64,000 nucleotides of DNA from a virus, in IMG/VR virus record IMGVR_UViG_3300024308_000302, positions 226,158 through 290,157 of that record; one strand, given 5' to 3'. The translations under genes and the position numbers were made by a program. Under the pieces are notes generated by a model. The model was not told the DNA's origin. It saw only the letters and a list, made by a program, of their open reading frames with translations, and ran no database searches. Below, piece after piece: positions 25,344-33,501 of this stretch. The number at the start of each line of letters is the position of its first letter. The stretch's first letter is position 1.

Positions 25344-26423
25344 TTAAATATCCATCATCTGTGCCAATAATACAATGTCTTCTGTCAAAACATCATATTC
25401 AATATTGTTTTCTTTCAAAATATTAAAAAGAAACGGAGAAGGATGTTTTAAAATAAGATGCATCATATTGTTTTTGAAGAAATCTAATTGAGCTAAAAAT
25501 ATCGAATCTGGAATTTTAGACAACATATCAACAAAGGTTATTTTAATACCATTTTTTAACACCTCAAATTGAAGATGAACAACATTAAAATTACTGTCAG
25601 GATTTAAAGAATTAATTTCAGTATCATATAGCCAAGAAATAAACTTGAAAGTATTCTTATAAGATTTTATAAATTTATTCCAAATAAGCTCAGAAAATAT
25701 AGATGACAAATTTCTATCATAGAAATAGGCATTAACAACCAATTTTTTATTAGAATAATTAAAATAACATGACGAATGGGGAATAGTTAATAAACTAATA
25801 CTTTTATAATCAACAAGTCTGTTTTCAATCATAAATTTAGTTAAACATGATCCTATATTGAGTCTATTTATATAATGACTAGCATAAGATTCAAGTGCAA
25901 TAGGTACACCAGCCAATGCATAAAATGAAAATTTATCACCATTATCAAAATGAATACTATATTTTTCAATAAAGCCAGCCACAATTTTTTTAGAAATGGT
26001 AACATCCATATAAACGATACCGTTTCTAAAAGCATCTTCTTGTGTTACCATCTCGAATTTGTGAATATCTTTAAATTTATACAGTTCAGAAAGAGATGCT
26101 AAATGAAAAAAACCAAAATTTGCAAGTAAAAAATCCATTTTTTCAGATACTGAGTCATAATTAGAAACATCAATAGACAAGGAAAACTGCATACTCGCCC
26201 AAGCAGCTTCTACTCTACGAGGATCAGTAAGAATAACTTCAATAAGTGCTGATGACTCTTCTAATTCAACAGTAAACTTATTCCCATATATGTTTTCTAC
26301 TATAAAAGTATTATCACAACGGTCATGAGAATATCGCAGTCCAGATGAAAATTCTTTTTTATGGATAAAAACAGATTTATTAATAAAGTCAGATAATTGT
26401 AGTCTTTTTTTGATCTTAATCAT
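25344..26423 (-). CDS. C-terminal MxxI family protein (359 aa)
   Basis: Ends LLAQMMDI. Tandem partner of the 371-aa gene upstream; the two share length, an opening basic segment, a block of strand-rich sequence around residues 30-90, a helix with FLLANFGFFHLASLSELYKF (compare FFHISSFHSLKIF) and a C-terminal HPSPFLFNILKENN (compare YPSETMINFFIDNG). RBS AAGGT. No signal peptide, membrane helix or known catalytic motif. Confidence 0.8.
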   Translation of the reverse strand: MIKIKKRLQLSDFINKSVFIHKKEFSSGLRYSHDRCDNTFIVENIYGNKFTVELEESSALIEVILTDPRRVEAAWASMQFSLSIDVSNYDSVSEKMDFLLANFGFFHLASLSELYKFKDIHKFEMVTQEDAFRNGIVYMDVTISKKIVAGFIEKYSIHFDNGDKFSFYALAGVPIALESYASHYINRLNIGSCLTKFMIENRLVDYKSISLLTIPHSSCYFNYSNKKLVVNAYFYDRNLSSIFSELIWNKFIKSYKNTFKFISWLYDTEINSLNPDSNFNVVHLQFEVLKNGIKITFVDMLSKIPDSIFLAQLDFFKNNMMHLILKHPSPFLFNILKENNIEYDVLTEDIVLLAQMMDI

Positions 26424-26435
26424 CTTGAGTACCTT

Positions 26436-27551
26436 TCAAACAGTATACATATCAAAAATAGAAACTGAATCTTCACCGAATGTTTCATTTCTATTTGCAA
26501 TAACACCATTATCAATAAAGAAATTAATCATAGTTTCTGATGGATACTTCAATGCCAATGCCATAAAATTAGAAGTTAATCTTTTTTCATCTGATTCAAA
26601 TAACAATTTCAAAAAGTCAACAGGTGATTCAGACCTTTTAATATTAATTTCAACAGAATCTTTATTAATGACACACTCAAGTTCAACAAAAGTTGGTTGA
26701 TAAGGCTGAGCTAAAAATCGACTTCTCTCTAAGCCAATATGATAAGAATAACTAACACCAAACAAAGAACATAGTTGATAAATCAACTTCGACCTATAGA
26801 CGATATGGTTAACCACGCCAGTAGGAAAAATATTTACAACATCGTCATAATTCATGACTGTTCTTAATGTAATAGAACCATTTTTCTTATACACTAAGAA
26901 ACTGGTATCAAACATAGAAATCTTTTTCACGTTTGCAATATTAATAAATTTTTTATAATGCTCAATAAATGAAGCTCTATTGTATAGAGTCTCAAAACGT
27001 CTACTTAAAGTGCTGTTAGCATATATATAATCAAAATCTAAGACTTCAAAACAAATGCCTGCCAAAGAATAATATTTTGTTGTAGGAATGCCAAGTCCTG
27101 AAATCTCCCACTTATCGAAAAGTGAAATACCCTTCAATTTTTTAAAATCCAAATGAAATTCAACATCATAATTGTCATGCAGAAAAACTTGGCCAGTTTG
27201 GAATATGTCTGAAAACTTAACAAATCCTATTTTTTTAAAAATTTTAAGCGAATGAAATGATGAAATATGAAAAAAGATAATGGATTCAGTCAAGAATTGA
27301 AGTGCATCTTCATCTTTTTCATAAGGATCTAAAGTAACAGAAAAATAATTTTTATGACCTAAACCCACTGCAACATAAGCTTTAGAGGTATTTTTATCCA
27401 GTTTCACAAAGATCTTATTACTATATGAATTAGTAAAATGGTATTCGCCATACTTGGCAACACACTTAATCTTATTCATAAATCTTTTGTCTGCTTTCTT
27501 AATGATAATTGGTCGCTCAAAAAGCTTATTATAAGATGGTTTATTAAACAT
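26436..27551 (-). CDS. C-terminal MxxI family protein (371 aa)
   Basis: Longest member, ending SIFDMYTV. It precedes the related 359-aa gene by 12 bp in the same orientation. The N-terminal ~20 residues are basic (KLFERPIIIKKADKRFMNKI). The helical block IIFFHISSFHSLKIFKKIGF aligns with the partner. RBS AGGT before ATG; the transcript probably ends at the terminator after the downstream partner region. Function unknown. Confidence 0.8.
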   Translation of the reverse strand: MFNKPSYNKLFERPIIIKKADKRFMNKIKCVAKYGEYHFTNSYSNKIFVKLDKNTSKAYVAVGLGHKNYFSVTLDPYEKDEDALQFLTESIIFFHISSFHSLKIFKKIGFVKFSDIFQTGQVFLHDNYDVEFHLDFKKLKGISLFDKWEISGLGIPTTKYYSLAGICFEVLDFDYIYANSTLSRRFETLYNRASFIEHYKKFINIANVKKISMFDTSFLVYKKNGSITLRTVMNYDDVVNIFPTGVVNHIVYRSKLIYQLCSLFGVSYSYHIGLERSRFLAQPYQPTFVELECVINKDSVEINIKRSESPVDFLKLLFESDEKRLTSNFMALALKYPSETMINFFIDNGVIANRNETFGEDSVSIFDMYTV

Positions 27552-27611
27552 AAAAAATACCTATGAAAATATTGATCAATTATATCAAATCACCTAAAAA
27601 TAATCAATAAA

Positions 27612-27633
27612 AAAGACAACCTAAGTTGTCTTT
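27612..27633 (-). terminator. hairpin terminator
   Basis: AAAGACAAC-TTAG-GTTGTCTTT, downstream of the 93-aa gene. The remaining ~95 bp to 27728 hold only a tiny frame of 13 codons, not called. Confidence 0.7.
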
Positions 27634-27727
27634 AGTGAGTTATATCTTTATGATATGTGTCACGATTTTTTTTGTATTAATAACAAAAAAGCTCATAACG
27701 AGTTTTTTCGTTATCCATACATGTTCC

Positions 27728-28009
27728 TTACTCTTCTACATCAACATTTTGAATATCAATTTCACTTACAATACGGCGAAGAGCAGCATTTTCATGAAAA
27801 CGAGAACGAGAGTTCAGGAATTTTTTGGCACCCCGACGATCTTTTGCAATGCCACGTTTACCATTTGTGTGATCACCACACGTTACATGGGCAGAAACAG
27901 ACCGATCAGAAAGACCCAATGTAACTGTTTCGCCAAAAACAGTGTAACGATTGAAAACAACATTAGGATCTCGGTCTTCTTTAAAGCCACGCTGATGATT
28001 AGTTTTCAT
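27728..28009 (-). CDS. small basic protein (93 aa)
   Basis: Strongly basic, Arg/His-rich protein with a central DHTNGKRGIAKDRRGAKKFL segment that could contact nucleic acid. One Cys (HVTCGDHT). The C terminus is acidic (IDIQNVDVEE). GAGGA before ATG. Composition suggests RNA or DNA binding; no family named. Confidence 0.75.
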   Translation of the reverse strand: MKTNHQRGFKEDRDPNVVFNRYTVFGETVTLGLSDRSVSAHVTCGDHTNGKRGIAKDRRGAKKFLNSRSRFHENAALRRIVSEIDIQNVDVEE

Positions 28010-28062
28010 TAGTGTATCCTCTGATTTTAGTAAGTCTATTATACCTCAAGCAGAAACTTTAT

Positions 28063-28524
28063 TCAATAATGAAATCGAATAAGAGCCAGTTCTTCCTGTG
28101 TAAGCTTAGATTTGATTGAAGAAATAAGTGATTGCAGATGGTCTGCTTCGGTTTGAGCATCAAGTCTAGCTTTAGCAACGGTTTCTTTCATTTCTTGTTC
28201 AAAATCTTCAAAAATGAAACGCATTGGAATATGAGAATAATACTCAAGTTTCAGCTTGGGTTCAATCTCATGAGAAATATAAAGACCAATTTTTTCCTTA
28301 TATTTATCATAGTCAAAATAGCCACGGAATTTGTCATTGTAGGTATCATAATCATACCAATCAAAGCGTTCTTTCGTTTCACGCTCAAGAGTTTGCAATA
28401 CGTACAGAATACGAGCTTCAAGTTTTACCAAAATTGGATACGTTGAAGAATTTGTATGACGATGTGCAGGTAGTTCTTTGAGTTGTTCAAGATCTTCTTT
28501 CTGCAGTGCTGGTGCGTAAGTCAT
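28063..28524 (-). CDS. hypothetical helical protein (153 aa)
   Basis: Predominantly helical, with a Tyr/Asp-rich centre (RFDWYDYDTYNDKFRGYFDY) and a C-terminal coiled-coil-like helix (EADHLQSLISSIKSKLTQEE). GGAGC before the ATG. Likely soluble; no recognisable family. Confidence 0.75.
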   Translation of the reverse strand: MTYAPALQKEDLEQLKELPAHRHTNSSTYPILVKLEARILYVLQTLERETKERFDWYDYDTYNDKFRGYFDYDKYKEKIGLYISHEIEPKLKLEYYSHIPMRFIFEDFEQEMKETVAKARLDAQTEADHLQSLISSIKSKLTQEELALIRFHY

Positions 28525-28607
28525 TTTGAAGCTCCATTGTCTTGTAAAGGAAAGATACTATAACACAATACGGTAAAAAAGAAAACAAAAACATCAAAAA
28601 ATAAATG

Positions 28608-28636
28608 TAGAAAATTAAATGAAAATAGTTTATAAT
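28608..28636 (+). promoter_or_regulatory. putative promoter
   Basis: TAGAAA, 17-bp spacer, TATAAT, 26 bp before the 409-aa gene. The -35 is weak. Confidence 0.45.
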
Positions 28637-28662
28637 AATGGTAATTTTTGGGAGATCAAGAC

Positions 28663-29892
28663 ATGAGAGAAGTGGATATTAAAGGTTTTGGAAAAAATAT
28701 TATACAAACTCTATTTAGCTTTTTTGATGAAGCTGGTGCCAAAAACATTTTTGAAAAAGTTAAAACCCATTATAGAAGCCGAGAGTCATATGATGGATAT
28801 TGGTATGAAATGAAAATAGATAAAAGGAATTACATCACATTCAGCAAAACAAACAATATAGATACTATTAAATTTCTGGTATCACCAATGCTATCACCAG
28901 AATATAGTGAAAAGCTTACACCTAAAGATTTAAAAGATTTCTTGAATGTCATGTCATCTCAAGTACATATTTATAATGTTTCAATGTTAAAGAAAATGAC
29001 GCAAGATTTTAAAATTGATACATTTAATGAAGCTTACCGTATATTAGATAATGAATTACAAAAATACTACCCAAACATGATTGCTGATATTGCTATTGTT
29101 TTTGCTGCTTCTGAAAAATTTAAAAAGACTGTATTATTAAATGATGGTGACAACCATTATCACAAATATAAAATTAATGAAAAACAAGTTGTAGTATTCA
29201 GTAATACATCCTCTGTTGAAGAATATTTTACGATATATGAAAAAGATTTAAAAACAAACACTGTCAGAATTATCACTGACAAAGTAGACACAGTAACAAA
29301 AAAACATAATATTAGAACAATCGTTATTGGAAAGTATAAAAAAATTATTGAAGAATATTTAGAAAGTCATCCACCCATCTGTGTAATTGAAAATAATCAG
29401 ATAAAGTATCTTGATGACATCAATGAAATTTTTGATTTAAATAGTCATTCAAAAGAATTGGGACATAAATACAAATTACAAAAAGAACTACCATACAATC
29501 CAGAAAATATGAAAGAGATGTTTCAGTATTTAGATTTTGATAACATGTATACTTTGTTAACTCATGGTATGTGGTCAACTAAAGGAAGATGGCAACATAA
29601 TGAAAAAGATGAATACTACTTTGTGTTTGAATCTGAAATCGAATATTTCAAGTCACATGAAAAAATGGTTTATGAAGAGGAAACTGCCCTCAAGTATGTA
29701 AGTATTACAATAAAAGAAGCTGCAATGTTGTCTTTACCAGAAGGAAAGCTCAAAACTGAATGGGAGAATTTAATTGTTGAGTCTTACCTATATATTAAAA
29801 ATAATAAAGAAAAACTACCAGTTTGTGCAATTACTGATAGTGAATTTATGAAAGTTGAAAGATATCTAAAGGCAAACGACTATATCAAGTAA
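28663..29892 (+). CDS. hypothetical protein (409 aa)
   Basis: Unknown soluble protein. The ATG at 28663 lies eight bases after GGGAG; a TTG 15 bp earlier is disfavoured. It has the flavour of the minus-strand MxxI family in composition and strand/helix alternation (Lys, Asn, Tyr-rich), and contains NVSMLKKMTQDFKIDTFNEA and a His/Trp-rich THGMWSTKGRWQHNEKDEYY stretch. It lacks the family C terminus (it ends YLKANDYIK). Isolated plus-strand cassette with promoter and terminator. Confidence 0.75.
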   Translation: MREVDIKGFGKNIIQTLFSFFDEAGAKNIFEKVKTHYRSRESYDGYWYEMKIDKRNYITFSKTNNIDTIKFLVSPMLSPEYSEKLTPKDLKDFLNVMSSQVHIYNVSMLKKMTQDFKIDTFNEAYRILDNELQKYYPNMIADIAIVFAASEKFKKTVLLNDGDNHYHKYKINEKQVVVFSNTSSVEEYFTIYEKDLKTNTVRIITDKVDTVTKKHNIRTIVIGKYKKIIEEYLESHPPICVIENNQIKYLDDINEIFDLNSHSKELGHKYKLQKELPYNPENMKEMFQYLDFDNMYTLLTHGMWSTKGRWQHNEKDEYYFVFESEIEYFKSHEKMVYEEETALKYVSITIKEAAMLSLPEGKLKTEWENLIVESYLYIKNNKEKLPVCAITDSEFMKVERYLKANDYIK

Positions 29893-29896
29893 AAGA

Positions 29897-29920
29897 AAAG
29901 AGCCATGAGGCTCTTTTTTA
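29897..29920 (+). terminator. hairpin terminator
   Basis: AAAGAGCC-ATGA-GGCTCTTT followed by T run. Confidence 0.8.
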
Positions 29921-29941
29921 TTTGTTTCAAAATCTAAAGTG

Positions 29942-30037
29942 TCAAGCTTGATTATCCTGTCGAACCTCAGCAATAGCACTCGGATTGAAAGAAGCAAAAG
30001 CCAGTGCAGATACAAATACATTAATCATCTTTTTCAT
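29942..30037 (-). CDS. tiny exported peptide (31 aa)
   Basis: MKKMINVFVSALAFASFNPS followed by AIAEVRQDNQA: a complete Sec signal peptide (cleavage after AIA likely) leaving a mature peptide of about nine residues, EVRQDNQA-like. RBS GAGG seven bases upstream and a near-consensus promoter at 30065-30093 argue that it is a real gene. Two other tiny frames with similar design occur at 44834 and 46352. Role unknown. Confidence 0.6.
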   Translation of the reverse strand: MKKMINVFVSALAFASFNPSAIAEVRQDNQA

Positions 30038-30064
30038 GGTTTAATCCTCTATTAAGAAGACATG

Positions 30065-30093
30065 ATTATACCAACATAATAGAACAGAAACAA
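30065..30093 (-). promoter_or_regulatory. sigma70-like promoter of the 31-aa peptide gene
   Basis: Minus-strand TTGTTT, 17-bp spacer, TATAAT. Confidence 0.65.
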
Positions 30094-30115
30094 CCATTAT
30101 TTTTAGAATTTAAAA

Positions 30116-31027
30116 TTAAGATTTTTCTAATATTTGAACATTGAATTTATCTTGTATTTTATCCATTAAATCAATTTGTTGTTGTGTAAAATATTTTCTT
30201 GGACGTAATTGACGATTTTTATTGATATCCATGTAAGCAAAGGCATGCGTACCTGACTTATTATAAGAAAGTCTATCCAAATTAGTCATGACTTCACTAC
30301 TTGGACGGAAGCATAATAGCAATTCTGTGGCTTCTGCTTGTGATAAATCATAAGAATCAATATAATTCAAGATAAATGTAACTTTCCTTGATTGCTCCAT
30401 CAAATATTGATCAATTTGTGATTGTACAGAATCTCCACCAAACCCAATAAAGCCATTGATAGCCATATTGATAGCCGATCTTTCTATTTGTGTCTTCTTT
30501 GATGCTTTTTGAAGCAACATCATCTCATAAACTTCATCGAGAAGTTTATTAATGCTTTGTTTAACTTGTTGCTTTAAATTTTCTTTTTCAAAGTCTGGAG
30601 AGTATTGTTTTAAAATAGCCGCTACAGAATCATCAATACTGCCATTTTGTGATGCAACAAATCGTTTAAGAAGGTTAGCATCAAAAGGGACTTCTCTATT
30701 TTGAAGTTGTTGAATTAACTCTTTATAATGAGTACATATGGCTGGATTATGAGATGTTCCGAGATACATCTTTGGGAAATAATGAGATGATTTGAATTCG
30801 AAATTCAATGCTTCTAATTTATCAAATATAGAATTCCATTGTTGCTTTACTGGAATAAGTGATGGTTCATTTGCAACTTTATTTAAAATCAATGTAAGAA
30901 AATCAATACCCTGCCAATCAGTAGCAGTATGCCATGATTTTAATCTTTTTTTGATAGTCTTAAGAAATACATCAGGCTCACTTGTTAAAAATAAAACAAT
31001 ATCATTATTGATAATTTCAGTTCTCAT
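30116..31027 (-). CDS. hypothetical protein (303 aa)
   Basis: Soluble, mainly helical protein. A Gln/Lys-rich helical centre (ENLKQQVKQSINKLLDEVYE) is followed by a Gly-rich turn (NGFIGFGGDSVQSQ) and a helical C terminus ending QDKFNVQILEKS. No catalytic motif recognised. GGAG precedes the ATG. It lies downstream of the tRNA pair, beyond their terminator. Confidence 0.75.
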   Translation of the reverse strand: MRTEIINNDIVLFLTSEPDVFLKTIKKRLKSWHTATDWQGIDFLTLILNKVANEPSLIPVKQQWNSIFDKLEALNFEFKSSHYFPKMYLGTSHNPAICTHYKELIQQLQNREVPFDANLLKRFVASQNGSIDDSVAAILKQYSPDFEKENLKQQVKQSINKLLDEVYEMMLLQKASKKTQIERSAINMAINGFIGFGGDSVQSQIDQYLMEQSRKVTFILNYIDSYDLSQAEATELLLCFRPSSEVMTNLDRLSYNKSGTHAFAYMDINKNRQLRPRKYFTQQQIDLMDKIQDKFNVQILEKS

Positions 31028-31082
31028 ATTGTAATCTCCAAAATAAAAATATAGTACAAAAAATAAAATTATAAAACAAAAA

Positions 31083-31100
31083 AACCTTCGTGAGAAGGTT
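31083..31100 (-). terminator. terminator of the tRNA-Pro/tRNA-Met unit
   Basis: AACCTTC-TCAC-GAAGGTT followed by a T-rich run on the minus strand. Confidence 0.75.
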
Positions 31101-31107
31101 CTTTAAA

Positions 31108-31186
31108 TGGATGCGAGAGTGGGATTCGAACCCACGATCTCCAGCTTATGAGGCTGGCGAGAACGGCCTGACTTCTCTATCTCGCT
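31108..31186 (-). tRNA. tRNA-Met (CAU), initiator-like
   Basis: Folds as a 79-nt tRNA with encoded CCA. The acceptor stem is AGCGAGA/TCTCGCA, in which bases 1 and 72 are A and A and cannot pair. The D stem is GAGA/TCTC, so pair 11-24 is A-U. The anticodon stem is CCAGC/GCTGG with loop CTCATAA (anticodon CAU), and the T arm is GTGGG-TTCGAAT-CCCAC. An unpaired 1-72 and R11-Y24 are hallmarks of bacterial initiator tRNA, though the three G-C pairs of the anticodon stem are absent. Co-transcribed with tRNA-Pro. Confidence 0.9.
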
Positions 31187-31199
31187 ACAAAGCGTAATT

Positions 31200-31276
31200 T
31201 GGTCGGAGTGGCAAGATTCGAACTTGCGGCATCTTGCTCCCAAAGCAAGCGGTCTACCGGGCTGACCTACACTCCG
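31200..31276 (-). tRNA. tRNA-Pro (UGG)
   Basis: A 77-nt cloverleaf with encoded CCA. Acceptor CGGAGTG/CACTCCG, anticodon arm CTTGC-TTTGGGA-GCAAG (anticodon UGG), T arm GCAAG-TTCGAAT-CTTGC, discriminator A. Very close to bacterial tRNA-Pro. First gene after the promoter at 31290-31318; 13 bp separate it from the tRNA-Met gene. Confidence 0.95.
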
Positions 31277-31289
31277 TTTCGATATGTAA

Positions 31290-31318
31290 ATAATACGATA
31301 TTTATAAATTGTTGTCAA
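31290..31318 (-). promoter_or_regulatory. promoter of the tRNA unit
   Basis: Minus-strand TTGACA (perfect -35), 17-bp spacer, TATTAT, 14 bp before the tRNA-Pro 5' end. Its -35 box lies 10 bp from the -35 of the divergent promoter of the PD-(D/E)XK gene. Confidence 0.75.
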
Positions 31319-31328
31319 TATTTTTTTT

Positions 31329-31355
31329 TTGACATTTATTTAAAATTGGTAGAAT
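31329..31355 (+). promoter_or_regulatory. promoter of the PD-(D/E)XK gene
   Basis: TTGACA, 15-bp spacer, TAGAAT, about 23 bp upstream of the start codon. The spacer is short. Confidence 0.55.
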
Positions 31356-31377
31356 GTTAAAAAACAAATAGTTATTT

Positions 31378-32115
31378 ATGAAAAAATGGCAAATATTTGA
31401 ACAAGATTGTTTAAATCACCTTATAAAAAATAATAATGACACAACAAAAAAGTATACATCAAAAGGTTCTTCGGATTCTACCCTTTCTGATATCCAAGTA
31501 ATAGTTAATGATAACATCTCATATTATATAGAAGCTAAAATGCCAAAATCACAATGTGGGCAATTTGTATTATTGAAAAATGAATATAATGATTTCTATT
31601 ATAGCGAAAAAAATAAATTGAATATTAATGATTTTTCAAAAAAAATAATTGATTATATAAACAAGAACAAACTTAATGAAATTAATCAAAAGAATATTCC
31701 ATTAAATTTAGATCAAGATTTAATTATTGATTATATTATTGAACATTATAAAGAAAAACAAGTTAAATATATAATAAGCCGAAAAAAAGATAAATATGAT
31801 TTAATTCCATTAATACATTCAGAATTAAAAGAAAAGTTTGAATTTAGTGGAACATTGAGAATGAAAAAGAGTGGTTCCAGAGATTTAACCAAAGCACTTG
31901 AAGAGAACTTAATAGATTACATAAAAGATTGTTACATCAGTAAAGAAATTATTGATACAAAGACAATGTATAATTTAAATAAAGAAGGTGACTTCATAAT
32001 CAATGTAGATGGGTATGATTTATATTTCAAACAACAAGAGAATAAAAAATACATTGTAAGAGTCTTATCAAATACAAAAAATTATTGTGTTATATTTTCA
32101 CTTAATTTAAAATAA
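31378..32115 (+). CDS. PD-(D/E)XK restriction-like endonuclease (245 aa)
   Basis: Residues 28-65 contain GSSDSTLSDIQV, then the strand ISYYIEAKMPKSQCGQFVLL. D38, E52 and K54 give the catalytic D...ExK, followed by a Gln-rich helix start (Q59, Q62) typical of several restriction and homing endonucleases. The N-terminal helix (WQIFEQDCLNHLIK) and the early Gly-Ser-Ser-Asp turn fit the fold. The C-terminal ~130 residues may form the DNA-recognition part. It is divergent from the tRNA unit, a common location for phage homing endonucleases. Restriction of competitor DNA is the alternative. Confidence 0.78.
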   Translation: MKKWQIFEQDCLNHLIKNNNDTTKKYTSKGSSDSTLSDIQVIVNDNISYYIEAKMPKSQCGQFVLLKNEYNDFYYSEKNKLNINDFSKKIIDYINKNKLNEINQKNIPLNLDQDLIIDYIIEHYKEKQVKYIISRKKDKYDLIPLIHSELKEKFEFSGTLRMKKSGSRDLTKALEENLIDYIKDCYISKEIIDTKTMYNLNKEGDFIINVDGYDLYFKQQENKKYIVRVLSNTKNYCVIFSLNLK

Positions 32116-32118
32116 AAA

Positions 32119-32138
32119 AAGAGCCAATTAAGGCTCTT
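32119..32138. terminator. bidirectional hairpin terminator
   Basis: AAGAGCC-AATTAA-GGCTCTT between convergent genes; it overlaps the stop codon of the 51-aa gene. Confidence 0.75.
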
Positions 32139-32283
32139 CTCCATCTGTAAATACAATATGTGGTTTATCTTTCAATTCTTTAGATCCAAGAGGATAGATT
32201 TCGATTGGTTTAGATTCAAGAATACATTGTAAAACATGGTCTACTTCTTCTTGAGTAAGCTGGCCTGATTGATCTCGAAACAT
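32128..32283 (-). CDS. small acidic protein (51 aa)
   Basis: MFRDQSGQLTQEEVDHVLQC followed by a Lys/Pro-rich strand and an acidic end (FTDGEEP). A strong AGGAGG sits seven bases before the ATG. The stop lies inside the terminator hairpin. Soluble; function unknown. Confidence 0.65.
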   Translation of the reverse strand: MFRDQSGQLTQEEVDHVLQCILESKPIEIYPLGSKELKDKPHIVFTDGEEP

Positions 32284-32370
32284 TAGGTATCCTCCTGATT
32301 ATTAAGGTGTCATTATACAATATAATCGTAATTTGTACAAGATTTTTTTAAAGCCCAACAAGTTAAAGAT

Positions 32371-32399
32371 TTGAACACTAATAAAATGAGTGTTATATT
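32371..32399 (+). promoter_or_regulatory. promoter of the exported Ig-like protein
   Basis: TTGAAC, 17-bp spacer, TATATT, 24 bp upstream of the start. Confidence 0.55.
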
Positions 32400-32422
32400 A
32401 TAATAAAACAATAATAAAAAAT

Positions 32423-33460
32423 ATGAAGTTCAATAAAATAGCAATAGCTATTGGTCTTTTATCAATCTATGGAGTATCGAATGCTGCATATACAGTAAAG
32501 TTTCCATTAGAATACAATTCAATAAATATAATTGACCAATCAGGCAATAATGGTGGAACACCAACAGAGCCAGAAGTACCAATAGAAGAAAAACCACTTG
32601 CTGAAATGACTACTGTACATGCTCCAACAGAAGTATTTATAAACCATCCATTTGAAATGGCAATATCAGGGATAAATGCCTCAAAATACAAAATAAGAAG
32701 CAATAGTAATGCGTCAGGAATAACAACTAATGGTGTGGAATTTACCAATACTTCTAATTATGAGATAACTCCAACACAGCCGGGTTCATATGAATATTCA
32801 GTAACTGCGATAAATGAAGATGGAAAAGAATCATCAAGTATAAACGTATACGTCCAAGCAGAAGGATTACCAACTGTCAGTGATATAAAAATTAATAATA
32901 CAGAAAAATTCTTGCATACAGCGAAAGGAAGTTCATTGAGCCTATCAGCAAATGTATCTAATGGCTCACACCTTGTTGAAAATGTACCAGACAATGCAAC
33001 AACTGATCCGGGTGAATACACTTATACAATCTATTCTGAAAAAACATTAAATGGAGTTACCGAAAAATCAGTTACAAATAATTTCGTTGTAGCAACTGGT
33101 ACAATGTTTAAAATGACAATAGGTAGATACAATAATGGTACTAATGATCTTGCTGGTTATATGGATACAACGAAGTTCCCAACATATACAACCAATGCTG
33201 TAGGTTCATTATCTATTGACAATATCGATCAGAATAAGATTTTACATGTTTATCAAAGCGTAAATGGTGGGTCTGTAATGTTTGGTTTTGATCCAAATTC
33301 ACCAAACGGTTTCTTTGCTGGAGGAAAAATATGGCTTCAAAATGTTCTGTGTGGACAAACAACCACATCATATACATCTACAGTTGATACCTATCTATTC
33401 GCTGGTTGTAGTTTAAGAATAGGGCCAAATATAGGACAAGAAATTAAGATTTACTATTAA
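32423..33460 (+). CDS. exported protein with Ig/PKD-like domain (345 aa)
   Basis: Signal peptide MKFNKIAIAIGLLSIYGVSNA with cleavage before AYTV. The mature start YTVKFPLE matches the 175-aa exported protein at 939 (YQVQVPLE). After a Pro/Glu linker (GGTPTEPEVPIEEKP), residues ~65-150 form a beta-sandwich-like repeat ending PGSYEYSVTAINEDGK-, typical of bacterial Ig/PKD domains. A second such segment (DPGEYTYTIYSEKT) follows around 205. The C-terminal ~110 residues have two Cys. Likely periplasmic or surface-exposed, perhaps adhesion or exclusion. The RBS is weak. Confidence 0.8.
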   Translation: MKFNKIAIAIGLLSIYGVSNAAYTVKFPLEYNSINIIDQSGNNGGTPTEPEVPIEEKPLAEMTTVHAPTEVFINHPFEMAISGINASKYKIRSNSNASGITTNGVEFTNTSNYEITPTQPGSYEYSVTAINEDGKESSSINVYVQAEGLPTVSDIKINNTEKFLHTAKGSSLSLSANVSNGSHLVENVPDNATTDPGEYTYTIYSEKTLNGVTEKSVTNNFVVATGTMFKMTIGRYNNGTNDLAGYMDTTKFPTYTTNAVGSLSIDNIDQNKILHVYQSVNGGSVMFGFDPNSPNGFFAGGKIWLQNVLCGQTTTSYTSTVDTYLFAGCSLRIGPNIGQEIKIYY

Positions 33461-33471
33461 TTGAAAATAAA

Positions 33472-33497
33472 AAACTCTGCTCGAAAGAACAGAGTTT
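33472..33497. terminator. bidirectional hairpin terminator
   Basis: AAACTCTG-loop-CAGAGTTT between convergent genes. Confidence 0.75.
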
Positions 33498-33501
33498 CTT
33501 T

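Noticed and set aside
27655-27726. 13-codon frame MDNEKTRYELFCY
   Set aside because: Too short to support and it overlaps a hairpin; no conservation can be judged.
31103-31318. 71-codon open frame on the minus strand
   Set aside because: It is the translation of the tRNA-Met and tRNA-Pro genes; the peptide has the typical tRNA-derived pattern.
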